Assembly (NCBI RefSeq): GCF_004118325.1
Contig: NZ_RDFA01000004.1
Span: 186,001-250,000 of the forward strand
DNA from: Halorientalis pallida
GTDB lineage: Archaea > Halobacteriota > Halobacteria > Halobacteriales > Haloarculaceae
Reading direction: 5' to 3'
DNA: 64,000 nt
A program made the position numbers and the translations under genes. Shown piece after piece: positions 26,211 to 34,829 of the stretch. The notes beneath the pieces are model-generated. The model saw nothing but the letters and a program-made list of their open reading frames with translations, was not told where the DNA came from and made no database searches. The first letter of the stretch is position 1. Each line of letters starts with the position of its first letter.

Positions 26211-27107
26211 TCAAGCGACCGTTTCCGCCCACTCGATCCCCAGCAGTTCGTGGACCACGAACTCCAGGGCGTTCACGAGGTAGTGGGCGACGAACACCAC
26301 CAGAAAGCTCCCGGTGAGTATGAAGGCCGCCGCGAGGACGAACCCGAGCGACCCGGTGACGATCACGCCGGCCCGTCCCTGCGCGCCGTGGCCCAGCGCG
26401 AACGCCAGTGAGGAGACGACTGCCAGCGCCCACACCGACGTGCCGAAGCCAGCAGTGGTCGCGCCGATCACCGCCGCCCGGAAGATGAACTCCTCGACAC
26501 CCGCGATGATCGGGAGGACCACCAGCAGGAGGACGACCCACCCGCCGGCCGAATCCGGCGCGAGCATCGACCGCAGGCGCTCGTCGTGTTCGACGCCCAC
26601 CGCGTCGGCACTGGCCGCACCGATCTCGTTCACAGCGTACAGCGTGACACCCAGCACGACGCCGACCGCGAGCGCCGGGAGGCCCGTCGAGAGCCCCGCG
26701 TCGGTGACGCCAAAGGCCGACGCGGGAATCCCGAAGTACCACGCGCCGGCGAGCAAGAGCCCGCCGAACAGGCCTTGCGTGAGCGCGACGTTGGCCAGGA
26801 GCGTTCCGGTCGAGAGGTCACCGGCCGCGGGGTCCCCACGCGTACTGTGGCCACCGGGCGCACCGGTCGCCGCGAGTTCGCCATCCGCCCGGAGCGGTCG
26901 CTCGTCGGCGTGGGTGTCGTCGACCGCCGGCGGGACGAACCGCGGAATCTCGTCGCTCCGTCGGCGGTCGGGTACGGAAGCGGGTGCGTCGCTCGGTCCC
27001 GTCTCGTCCGCGTCGTCACGGACGAGGGTCTGGGAGAGTCGGGCAAGCGCGAGTAAGAGGGTGAGGACGACGCCCGTCAGTCCGACGAACGCGCCCCACT
27101 GCGCCAC
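26211..27107 (-). CDS. CPBP-family intramembrane glutamic protease
   Basis: This 298-residue membrane protein has an N-terminal helix, a hydrophilic loop (30-100) and six or more membrane segments. The catalytic signature of the CPBP (Rce1-like) family is present: E205-E206-x-x-x-R210, H240 in FALGHG, and H275/N279 in AHYLVN. It should cleave within the membrane plane; targets are unknown. It lies three bases downstream of lonB on the same strand and is probably co-transcribed with it, which groups two membrane proteases. Confidence 0.88.
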   Translation of the reverse strand: MAQWGAFVGLTGVVLTLLLALARLSQTLVRDDADETGPSDAPASVPDRRRSDEIPRFVPPAVDDTHADERPLRADGELAATGAPGGHSTRGDPAAGDLSTGTLLANVALTQGLFGGLLLAGAWYFGIPASAFGVTDAGLSTGLPALAVGVVLGVTLYAVNEIGAASADAVGVEHDERLRSMLAPDSAGGWVVLLLVVLPIIAGVEEFIFRAAVIGATTAGFGTSVWALAVVSSLAFALGHGAQGRAGVIVTGSLGFVLAAAFILTGSFLVVFVAHYLVNALEFVVHELLGIEWAETVA

Positions 27108-27110
27108 GGC

Positions 27111-29237
27111 TTACTGGGGGCTCGGGCTGCCGCTGGAGCGACCGACTTCGCGCTGTTCCAGCGCCTTACCGGTGATGTTCTTCAGGCGGTCGACGAGGCC
27201 GTCCTTCTCGGGTTCGCCCGCGAGGGCGACCTCCAAGACCTCGCTGATGTGGGAGACGGGGATGATCTCGATCATCTCCTCGTACTCCTCTTCGATCATC
27301 ACGTCCTGCTCGTTGGCCTTCGGGATGATCACCTTGTCGAGGCCGGACTTGGCCGCGGCCTCGATCTTGTGCGTGACACCGCCGACGGGCAGCACGTCGC
27401 CCCGGACCGACAGCGAGCCGGTCATGGCGATGTTCTGCTCGACGGGCACGTCCTCCAGCGCGGAGATCACCGCAGTCGCCACGGTGATGGAGGCGGAGTC
27501 ACCGTCGACCCCGCCCTCACCGGCCTGGACGAACTGGATGTGCACGTCCTTCTCGGTGATGTCCTCGTCCGAGAACTTCTTGATGATCGCCGAGACGTTC
27601 TGCACTGCCTCCTGGGCCATCTCCTTGAGCTGACCCGTGGCGATCACTTCACCGGGGCCCTGCGAGGGCGTGACCTCGGCCATGACGGGGAGGACGATAC
27701 CGGAGTCCTCGCCCATCACTGCGAGCCCGTTGACGCGGCCGACCACGTCGCCCTGGTTGACGGTGAGCTCGTAGTCTTTCCGGCGCTCGATGTAGTTGTC
27801 CGCGAGCTGTTGCTCGATGGAGCGGCTGCGGCGTTTGGCCTGCAGCACGTCCTCGCGCTCGGTGTACTCCTTGTCCTCGGCGCGGGCGATGTCGCCGGCG
27901 ACCCGCACTAGCCCACCGAGGTCACGCAGCTTCAGGGTCAGGTGACCCTTCCGGCCGGCGCGACGGCGGGCTTCGAGGATGACCTCCTCGACGGCCTCCT
28001 GATCGAAGTGGGGGAGCCGTCCGTCTTTCTCGACTTCCTGGGCGATGAAGCGGGTGTACTTCCGGCGCATCTCGGCGTCGTCCTCGATGGTGTCGTCCAT
28101 GTACACCTCGTACCCGTAGCCCTTGATCCGCGAGCGCAGGGCGGGGTGCATGTTCTCCATCGCGTCGAGGTTCCCGGCCGCGATCATGATGAAGTCACAC
28201 GGGACGGGCTCGGTCTGGACCATCGCACCCGAGGAGCGCTCTGACTGGCCCGTGATCGAGAACTTGCCCTCCTGGATCGCCGTCATCAGCTTCTGCTGAC
28301 TGCGGATGTCGAGGGTGTTGATCTCGTCGACGAACAGGACGCCCTTGTTCGCCTTGTGGATCGCGCCGGGTTCGACGCGGTCGTGGCTGGGCGTCTCCAT
28401 GCCACCGGACTGGAACGGGTCGTGGCGAACGTCGCCCAGCAGGGCACCGGCGTGGGCACCGGTCGCGTCCTCGAAGGGCGCGGTGTTCTGCTCGGCGTTG
28501 TTGACGAGCAGGTTCGGGATCATCGCGTCGTTGCCCCGCGAGCCGTAGCGGAACGCGAGGTAGATGACACCGGCCGCCAGGATGCCCAGCAGGGGTTGCT
28601 GGACGATCAGCAGCGAGTAGCCGATGACGATGGCGATGATGATCCACATGAGGAAGCTGCGCATCTGGTTGCGCTTGCGGGCTTCCTCCTTGTGGGCGTC
28701 GACGATCTGGTCGCCTTTGCCGGCGGGTACCGTCCGAACTTTCGGCTCGTTACCGTCGTCTGGGTTGTGGTAGACGAGGACGTCCTGCAGTTCCTCCTTG
28801 GGGAGCAACTGGCTCATCGCCTTGGCGAGCATCGACTTCCCGGTCCCGGGCGAACCGATCATCATGACGTGGCGCCGCTGCTTGGCGGCCTTCTTCACCA
28901 CGTCACGGGCGTGGTCCTGCCCGATGACCTGATCGACCAGTCGGTCCGGGACCTCGATGTCGTGGGTCGAGTCGATCTCGAGGCCGCCCAGGATGTCGTC
29001 CTCGGCGTTCTCCTCGTCGACCGGCGCGTCGATCTCGACCTCGCTACCGAGGTCGTCGATGGTGCCCTCGTTGCCGTCGGGAACCCCGGGCTCCTCGTCG
29101 TCCCCGTCGTGGACGCTCTCGATGCCGTCGACGTCGTCGATGTCGTCGACCGCATCCTCGAACGCTGCTGGGGACTCCTCGGCGGAGTCGGGCCCCCCGT
29201 CTTCGGGGTCGTCGTCGGTGTCCGTATTGTTGCTCAT
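27111..29237 (-). CDS. lonB: archaeal membrane-bound ATP-dependent Lon protease
   Basis: This 708-residue LonB has an acidic N-terminal tail of about 90 residues, Walker A GSPGTGKS at 128-135, two membrane helices at about 193-230 inserted into the AAA domain, and Walker B LFVDEIN at 301-307. The protease domain has the Ser-Lys dyad at S581 (VDGDSAS) and K624 (THKIEAA). It degrades misfolded and regulatory proteins at the cytoplasmic membrane and is essential in Haloferax volcanii. A CPBP protease gene follows after three bases. Confidence 0.97.
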   Translation of the reverse strand: MSNNTDTDDDPEDGGPDSAEESPAAFEDAVDDIDDVDGIESVHDGDDEEPGVPDGNEGTIDDLGSEVEIDAPVDEENAEDDILGGLEIDSTHDIEVPDRLVDQVIGQDHARDVVKKAAKQRRHVMMIGSPGTGKSMLAKAMSQLLPKEELQDVLVYHNPDDGNEPKVRTVPAGKGDQIVDAHKEEARKRNQMRSFLMWIIIAIVIGYSLLIVQQPLLGILAAGVIYLAFRYGSRGNDAMIPNLLVNNAEQNTAPFEDATGAHAGALLGDVRHDPFQSGGMETPSHDRVEPGAIHKANKGVLFVDEINTLDIRSQQKLMTAIQEGKFSITGQSERSSGAMVQTEPVPCDFIMIAAGNLDAMENMHPALRSRIKGYGYEVYMDDTIEDDAEMRRKYTRFIAQEVEKDGRLPHFDQEAVEEVILEARRRAGRKGHLTLKLRDLGGLVRVAGDIARAEDKEYTEREDVLQAKRRSRSIEQQLADNYIERRKDYELTVNQGDVVGRVNGLAVMGEDSGIVLPVMAEVTPSQGPGEVIATGQLKEMAQEAVQNVSAIIKKFSDEDITEKDVHIQFVQAGEGGVDGDSASITVATAVISALEDVPVEQNIAMTGSLSVRGDVLPVGGVTHKIEAAAKSGLDKVIIPKANEQDVMIEEEYEEMIEIIPVSHISEVLEVALAGEPEKDGLVDRLKNITGKALEQREVGRSSGSPSPQ

Positions 29238-29404
29238 AGAACCGTTGCTGTTAGAGAAAAGGAAGGGCTGTCGACTGATATACTTTCTCCCCTATTCCGA
29301 CCCGTGGGAACGGGAAAACCGCAAGACAGCGGCCGTATGGGTGCGGCACCGGGTCGCCGCCGGCGACTCGCGGATTTTATGAAACTGCCCGCGTAGGTAC
29401 TCGT

Positions 29405-29938
29405 ATGACACGGGGGTTCTACATCGGCCGGTTCCAGCCGTTCCACGACGGCCACCGGGAGATGACCGACCGCATCGCCGAGGACGTCGACGAGGTGGTC
29501 GTCGGCATCGGGAGCGCCGACGCGTCACACACCGTCCGGAATCCGTTCACGGCGGGCGAGCGCATCATGATGCTGTCGCGCGTCCTCGACGAACTCGACA
29601 AGCAGACCTACGTCGTCCCGCTGGAGGACATCAACCGCAACTCGGTGTGGGCCAGCCACGTCGAGTCCATGTCGCCGAACTTCGACGTGGCCTACTCGAA
29701 CAACCCGCTGGTGATCCGCCTGTTCGAGGAGGACGGCATCGAGGTCCGCCAGTCCGAGATGTACAACCGCGGGGACCTGAAGGGCTCACGCATCCGGTCG
29801 CGGATGATCGAGGGGAAAGACTGGGAACACCTCGTCCCCGACGCCGTCGTCGACGTGATCGACGAGGTCGACGGACTGGAACGACTCCGACAGATCTCCG
29901 GGGACGACGGCGACGACGCCACCGAGAACGACCACTGA
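29405..29938 (+). CDS. nadM: nicotinamide-nucleotide adenylyltransferase
   Basis: This 177-residue archaeal-type NMN adenylyltransferase makes NAD+ from NMN and ATP. The nucleotidyltransferase motif is GRFQPFHDGH with H14 and H17, and a GSRIRSR motif near 130 replaces the ISSSxxR of bacterial enzymes. The C-terminal dozen residues are acidic. It is divergent from lonB, and the SAM hydrolase gene follows 25 bases later on the same strand, a pairing I recall from other haloarchaea. Confidence 0.95.
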   Translation: MTRGFYIGRFQPFHDGHREMTDRIAEDVDEVVVGIGSADASHTVRNPFTAGERIMMLSRVLDELDKQTYVVPLEDINRNSVWASHVESMSPNFDVAYSNNPLVIRLFEEDGIEVRQSEMYNRGDLKGSRIRSRMIEGKDWEHLVPDAVVDVIDEVDGLERLRQISGDDGDDATENDH

Positions 29939-29963
29939 CCCGCGCGGCGAACCACCAACCGAC

Positions 29964-30728
29964 ATGATAACCCTCGCCTCCGATTTCGGCACCCCCTACC
30001 CCGCCGCCATGAAGGGCGTCGTTCTGCAGACGTCCGACGCTCGCCTCGTCGACGTGGCCCACGACTTCCCCCGACAGGACGTGCGGACCGCGGCCTTCTG
30101 GTTGCGGGAGGTCCTCCCATGGTTCCCGCCGGCCGTCCACCTGGTCGTCGTCGACCCCGGCGTGGGCACCGACCGGGCCGCCGTCGTCGTCCGCGCCGGC
30201 GAGCACGCCCTCGTCGGCCCCGACAACGGCGTGTGCCTGCCGGCGGCCCGCGAGCTGGCGGCCGGGGCGGAGATCGAAGTCTTCGAGATAGATCTGGGCG
30301 ACCCCGCGAGTTCGACGTTCCACGGGCGAGACGTCTTCGCGCCCGCGGCCGCGCTGGTCCACGAAGCCGGCGTGGACGCGTTCGAGAGCCACGAGGCGTT
30401 CGCGCCGGTCGACGGGTGGGTCGACACGAGTTTCCCCGAGCCGACGGTCGAGGACGACCACGCCGAAGGCGAGATCCTGGTCGTCGACGGCTTCGGCAAC
30501 GCGATCACGAACGTTCCCGGTGAGGTCCTCGACGGTCGCTACGGGGGGCGAGTCACGGTGAACGGGGCGGACGCGCCGGTCGAGCCGACGTACGCCGCGG
30601 TCGGGGCGGGCCAGCGACTGGTGACCGTCGGGAGCCACGAGAACGTCGAGTTGGCCGTCAACCGGGGTCGTGGCGAGGCGGCCTTCGACGTGCGCGTGGG
30701 CGACACGGTGTCGCTCGACTACTCCTGA
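29964..30728 (+). CDS. SAM hydroxide adenosyltransferase (DUF62 family)
   Basis: This 254-residue protein begins ITLASDFGT and has VVVDPGVGT near 62 and GPDNGV near 90, the signature of the SAM-dependent halogenase/hydroxide adenosyltransferase family. Archaeal members hydrolyse S-adenosylmethionine to adenosine and methionine. The position directly after nadM suggests a link to adenosine/NAD metabolism. The last ten bases overlap the convergent cinA gene. Confidence 0.92.
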   Translation: MITLASDFGTPYPAAMKGVVLQTSDARLVDVAHDFPRQDVRTAAFWLREVLPWFPPAVHLVVVDPGVGTDRAAVVVRAGEHALVGPDNGVCLPAARELAAGAEIEVFEIDLGDPASSTFHGRDVFAPAAALVHEAGVDAFESHEAFAPVDGWVDTSFPEPTVEDDHAEGEILVVDGFGNAITNVPGEVLDGRYGGRVTVNGADAPVEPTYAAVGAGQRLVTVGSHENVELAVNRGRGEAAFDVRVGDTVSLDYS

Positions 30729-31231
30729 ATTCGGTCGAGCAGATCCGAGAGCGCCTGTCTGACCACGCGTTCTTTGATCTCCGTCCGGGAGCCGTCGAAC
30801 TGGTAGCGTTCGACGGTGGTCCGCGACTCGCCGCTCCCCCACGGCGCAGCCTGGGCGACGCCGACGAAGACGGTACCCACGGGGTGGTCCGCACGGTCGC
30901 GCTCGGGCCCGGCCACGCCGGTCGTGGAGAGGCCCCAGGTCGCGTCGGCGGTGTCGCGCGCCCCCTTTGCCATCTGCCGGCCGACGCGTGCCGAGACGGC
31001 GCTCGCCTCGTCGAGCGCCTCGCGGGTGACCCCGAGCACCTGCTGTTTGGCCTCGTCGCTGTAGGTCACGTACGAACGGTCGAAGTAGTCGCTGGACCCC
31101 GGCACGTCCGTCACGAGCGAGGCGATCAGCCCACCCGAACACGACTCGGCGGCCGCTAGCGTCTCGCCACACTCCGCCAGCGCGTCCCCGACCCGGGTCT
31201 CGATCAGTGGCTCGTCCGAGAACTCGTGCAT
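30719..31231 (-). CDS. CinA C-terminal family nicotinamide-nucleotide amidase
   Basis: This 170-residue protein is the stand-alone CinA C-terminal (PncC) domain: LAAAESCSGGLIASLVTDVPGSSDYF near the start, then YSDEAKQQVLGV and STTGVAGPERD. The family deamidates NMN to nicotinate mononucleotide, so with nadM nearby it fits NAD recycling. The ATG at 31231 gives a complete domain and has a TTCAAATC box about 27 bases upstream; an ATG at 31297 is possible and would place the iron-box region in its promoter. Confidence 0.85.
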   Translation of the reverse strand: MHEFSDEPLIETRVGDALAECGETLAAAESCSGGLIASLVTDVPGSSDYFDRSYVTYSDEAKQQVLGVTREALDEASAVSARVGRQMAKGARDTADATWGLSTTGVAGPERDRADHPVGTVFVGVAQAAPWGSGESRTTVERYQFDGSRTEIKERVVRQALSDLLDRIQE

Positions 31232-31306
31232 GCCCAGGCCCACGACACCGATAGATTTGAATCCCACGAATGGTCCGAACATGTTCTCTCCCGACATTAT
31301 TCGGGG

Positions 31307-31326
31307 ATTTTCGGCCGGCCTAAAAT
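31307..31326. promoter_or_regulatory. DtxR/IdeR-like operator, distal box
   Basis: The 20-base site has the form ATTTTCGGCC-GGCCTAAAAT, a palindrome with a single mismatched pair. On the minus strand it reads TTAGGCCGGCC. It lies 40 bases upstream of the TTAGG-N4-CCTAA box and between the divergent cinA and lipoprotein genes, so it could control either. Confidence 0.5.
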
Positions 31327-31346
31327 TCGACGGAGTTAAGTGAGGA

Positions 31347-31360
31347 TTAGGCCAACCTAA
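31347..31360 (+). promoter_or_regulatory. DtxR/IdeR-like operator, proximal box
   Basis: TTAGGCCAACCTAA is an inverted repeat TTAGG-N4-CCTAA of the kind bound by metal-dependent DtxR/SirR/Idr repressors in bacteria and haloarchaea. It ends five bases before the ATG of the large lipoprotein, over the expected transcription start. A GAGTTAAG box at about 31333-31340 would be the TATA element. Iron- or manganese-dependent repression is the natural reading; no repressor gene lies in the window. Confidence 0.6.
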
Positions 31361-31365
31361 AACAG

Positions 31366-33846
31366 ATGCAACCGAACAGGAGACAGTTGCTCCGGACGGC
31401 CACGGCGGTGGCCGCGGGGCTGGGACTCGCAGGGTGTAGCGGCAGTAATCAGGACGGCACGCCGACGGACACGGCGACGGACGCGCCCACTGACACGCCG
31501 GCTTCGACCGAGGACGACGAGGCGGCCACCTCGGCGAGCGTCGGCGTCGAGGCGGCCGTGGCCGCGGAGTGGACGGCGATGCGAACGCGACTCGACGACG
31601 CGTTGGCCCTCGGCGTCGCGGGCCACGCCGACGCGGGCGCGAGCGTCGGGCAGAACGTCTTCGCCCGCTTCGAGGGTGCCAACGGCGAGTACGGCGCACA
31701 CGAGTCCCTCGAAGCCACGAACGAGGCCAACTACCGCGGCTTCGAGGAGGACGGACTGGTCGTCATGAACGAAGGGCTGAACACGGGCGACGTCGAGGCC
31801 GCCCGTGACGGCTGGCGGACGGCCAACACCAACCTGCGCGAGGCGACGATCACCCGCATCGGCGAGACGGGCGCGAACGCGCTGGAGGTGCTCCGGTTCG
31901 GCGCGGCCGTCAACGACGTCGAACTGCTCGCCGCCGCCGGCGACACCGAGGGCGCGGCCACGGTCGGGCAGGAAGTGCTCGGCTGGTGGGAGACCTCGCC
32001 CGCCCACGACGCCGTCGAGAGCGCCGACGGCGAGGCTTACGAGCGCCTCGAAGGCGCGATGGAGGACGCCATTTCGGCCGCACGGTCCGGGAACATGGAG
32101 AATCTGCGGAGCGCGACGAGTACCGCACTCGGCGCGTCGGCCACCGGTGCCTACGCCGTCGCGGCCAGCGAGAAGGTCGCCGGCGCGGGGCAACTCGCCG
32201 CCTACCAGGCACAGGGCTGGGACGCCGTGACGCTCGCCTCGATGGGCGGTGCGGGTGAGGTACAGGCCCACGCCGCCGTCCTCACCACGTATCGCGCACG
32301 CGTCCACGACGCGCACTGGGTCGCCGCCCGCGGCGAGACCGACACCGCACAGACGACGGCCCGAGACGTGTTCGCCCACTTCGAGGGTGCGAAGGCCCAC
32401 GACGCGCTGGAGGAGGCCGACGGCGAGGCCTACGAAGGCTTCGAGACCGGTCTCGACTCGCTGATCTCGGCCATCGGGGACGGGAACTCCTCGGGCATCG
32501 AGGACGCGCTCGCGACGGTCGACGACAACCTCGTCGCCGGCATCGAGGCGCTGGTCGGCGGCACCGGTGGGGCGGTTCTGGAAGCCGAGTTCTTCCGAAC
32601 ACGCGTCCAGGACGCCCGGGAGATCTACCGGCTCGGCGGCAACAACGCCGCCGCCGGCATCGCCCAGTCGCTGTTCCAGACGTTCGAGCAGAACGAACTC
32701 GGCTTCCACGAGGCCTTCGAGGACGCCGACGCCGAGTCCTACGAGTCCTTCGAGTCACACCTGGGCTCCCTGCGGACGGCCTTCGAGAACACGAACGACA
32801 GCGGCGTCGAGACCCACGCCACGGCCGTACTCGACGAACTGCTCGGCTTCGAGACGACCGCCGGGTCGACCGGCCAGGTCGGTGCCGGCGAGGCCGCGTA
32901 CATGGCCGCCCGGATCTTCGACGCCGCGGGTGTCGCCGCGCTCGGCAAGCCCGCCCGCGCCAACGGCGTCGTGCAGGAGACTTTTGCTGGCTTCGAGGAA
33001 GGTGCCGGCGGCTTCCACGAGGCCATCGAGGAAGCCGACGCGGAGCTGTACGGGACCTTCGAGCGCGACCTCTCCGCGGTCGGGTCCGCAGCCGGCAACG
33101 GCGGCGACGTGTACGGCACCGCCACGACCTTCTACGGGAAGGCCGTCGACGCCGCCTACGCCGTCGTCGGTTCGGGCGGCACCACCGTCGAGGCCAGCGC
33201 CGTCACGCCCGTGATGCAGGATACCTTCGCCGCCTTCGAGGGGGCGGAGGTCCACGAGCTGCTCGAAGACGCCGACGCGAGCGCCTACGAGGGCTACGAG
33301 GCCGCGCTGGACGACTACATCGGCGCACTCGACTCCGGGGCGGGCGTCGACAGCGCCGCGACGGCGTACGCCGACGCGTCGATCCGCGCGCAGTTCGCCG
33401 TCGTGGGGGCCGTCGGCGAGGCCCCCGTCGGCGAGGGGAGCGGCGAGTCCGGCGGCGAGAGCGAGGAGACGAACCTCCAGGGCGGCCCCAACGTCGTCGA
33501 GGGCGTGCCGGACGACGCCGCCCACGTCGTCGACATGCAGGCCGTCGCCTTCGAGCCAGCCGAGCTCACGGTGAAAGTGGGCGATACAGTCGCGTGGGCA
33601 CACCGCGCCGGCGAGGCACACAACGTCGTCGCCTACGGGAACGAGATTCCCGAGGATGCGGAGTACTGGGCCTCCGGCGGCTTCGAATCCCAGTCTGCCG
33701 CCGAGACCGGATGGGAGAACGGGAAGGGTGCCGTCCAGTCCGGCCAGGCCTACACCCACACCTTCGAGACGACCGGGATCCACGAGTACTACTGTGTCCC
33801 CCACGAGATGGCGGGGATGAAAGGCAAAATCGTCGTCGAGGAATAG
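31366..33846 (+). CDS. DUF5059-type lipoprotein with six helical repeats and a halocyanin domain
   Basis: This 826-residue Tat lipoprotein has R5-R6, a hydrophobic core and the lipobox LAGC with C24, then an acidic Thr-rich linker. Residues about 60-680 hold six repeats of roughly 90-110 residues, each ending in a pattern like F-x-x-F-E ... H-(E/D)-x-x-E-x-A-D ... Y-x-x-(F/L/Y)-E. The last 120 residues form a type I copper (plastocyanin/halocyanin) domain with AHNVVAYG and YYCVPHEMAGM giving the His-Cys-His-Met ligands. It should sit outside the membrane and bind copper and, through the His/Glu repeats, perhaps another metal. A DtxR-like operator overlaps its start. Confidence 0.85.
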   Translation: MQPNRRQLLRTATAVAAGLGLAGCSGSNQDGTPTDTATDAPTDTPASTEDDEAATSASVGVEAAVAAEWTAMRTRLDDALALGVAGHADAGASVGQNVFARFEGANGEYGAHESLEATNEANYRGFEEDGLVVMNEGLNTGDVEAARDGWRTANTNLREATITRIGETGANALEVLRFGAAVNDVELLAAAGDTEGAATVGQEVLGWWETSPAHDAVESADGEAYERLEGAMEDAISAARSGNMENLRSATSTALGASATGAYAVAASEKVAGAGQLAAYQAQGWDAVTLASMGGAGEVQAHAAVLTTYRARVHDAHWVAARGETDTAQTTARDVFAHFEGAKAHDALEEADGEAYEGFETGLDSLISAIGDGNSSGIEDALATVDDNLVAGIEALVGGTGGAVLEAEFFRTRVQDAREIYRLGGNNAAAGIAQSLFQTFEQNELGFHEAFEDADAESYESFESHLGSLRTAFENTNDSGVETHATAVLDELLGFETTAGSTGQVGAGEAAYMAARIFDAAGVAALGKPARANGVVQETFAGFEEGAGGFHEAIEEADAELYGTFERDLSAVGSAAGNGGDVYGTATTFYGKAVDAAYAVVGSGGTTVEASAVTPVMQDTFAAFEGAEVHELLEDADASAYEGYEAALDDYIGALDSGAGVDSAATAYADASIRAQFAVVGAVGEAPVGEGSGESGGESEETNLQGGPNVVEGVPDDAAHVVDMQAVAFEPAELTVKVGDTVAWAHRAGEAHNVVAYGNEIPEDAEYWASGGFESQSAAETGWENGKGAVQSGQAYTHTFETTGIHEYYCVPHEMAGMKGKIVVEE

Positions 33847-33859
33847 TCGGCGCGCCCCG

Positions 33860-33880
33860 GGGGGTGGTTTTTTCGGGCCG
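33860..33880 (+). terminator. T-rich terminator after the large lipoprotein gene
   Basis: About 20 bases after the stop codon at 33846 the plus strand has a GC-rich stretch ending GGTGGTTTTTTCGGG. A run of six T after a G-rich tract is a typical archaeal terminator. It also lies just upstream of the next gene, whose start is at 33899. Confidence 0.45.
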
Positions 33881-33898
33881 TCGGCCGGCAGGTCACGC

Positions 33899-34687
33899 AT
33901 GGGATTGTTCGACTGGTTTGGCGGGCTGTTCGGCGAGCGCGGACCGGCGGACGGCCGGCGAGACGGCACACGCCAGCGTCACGGCAGCCACTGGGACTCC
34001 GTTCTCGCGTCCGGTGATCGCGAGACGGCGCTCCAGACGGTCCTGCTGGCGACGGTGGAAGACGGAACCGCGAGTGCCGCCGGTACGCACGGGGATGGGG
34101 CCATCGTCGGGTACCGGGACGCGCCGGACCCGGTCGGTGCGACCGTCGTCACGCTCGACGAACAGGTCACCACCGGCTACCCGGTCGCCGACGGTGTCGA
34201 GCACGCGTTCGGCGTGACCGACCGCACCGAGTGGACCTCGGGGATCGAGGCCTGGGTCGAGGGAACGGTCGGCCCGGTGACAGTGACCTGCTTCGACACC
34301 GACTACTTCGCCCACCGGTCGGCCCCGCCCGAAGGTGAGGTGACCGCCTCACTGTCGGTCATGCTCTACAGTCTCCAGGCGGCCGACCCGGCGTCCCCGC
34401 TCGTCACGGAGGACGGAGCGGTGGCTGACACGACGGCCGGGTTCCTCCCGTTCGAGGAGGGCGGGGCGGACGACTACGCCGTGTGGACGACCGTCGGCGA
34501 TGTGACCCGGTGGACGTGGCGCGACACCAGTGGATATCGCCTCCAGGCCCCCCTCTTCCGGGCCGAGGGGAACGACGACGTGAGCGTGGCCATGTACGTC
34601 GCCGATCACAACCTCGTGGACGGGTACGTCCCCGAACCGGGCGACGAAGTCGAGGGACTGGGCTGGGTGCAGGGGTCGTTCCAGTGA
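33899..34687 (+). CDS. uncharacterised protein
   Basis: I do not recognise this 262-residue soluble protein. It begins with a short amphipathic MGLFDWFGGLFGE segment, which could sit on the membrane surface, followed by a basic stretch. The rest is beta-rich and acidic, with repeated Trp residues (AVWTTVGDVTRWTWRDTSGY near 193-212) and a final VEGLGWVQGSFQ. It has no cysteine pair or catalytic motif. It lies 52 bases downstream of the copper lipoprotein, after a T-run, so a shared transcript is uncertain. Confidence 0.7.
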   Translation: MGLFDWFGGLFGERGPADGRRDGTRQRHGSHWDSVLASGDRETALQTVLLATVEDGTASAAGTHGDGAIVGYRDAPDPVGATVVTLDEQVTTGYPVADGVEHAFGVTDRTEWTSGIEAWVEGTVGPVTVTCFDTDYFAHRSAPPEGEVTASLSVMLYSLQAADPASPLVTEDGAVADTTAGFLPFEEGGADDYAVWTTVGDVTRWTWRDTSGYRLQAPLFRAEGNDDVSVAMYVADHNLVDGYVPEPGDEVEGLGWVQGSFQ

Positions 34688-34829
34688 CGCGTCAGAGCGG
34701 GCGCTCCGGGACGTGGCGAGAAAGAATCGCGATTCGATAGTCGGCCCGACTCAGTCGGTCACTCCGCCGCTTCTCGCTCCCGAATGCAGTATCGCCGTTC
34801 GGACCCGGAGGTCCGCCCGGCTCACCCGA

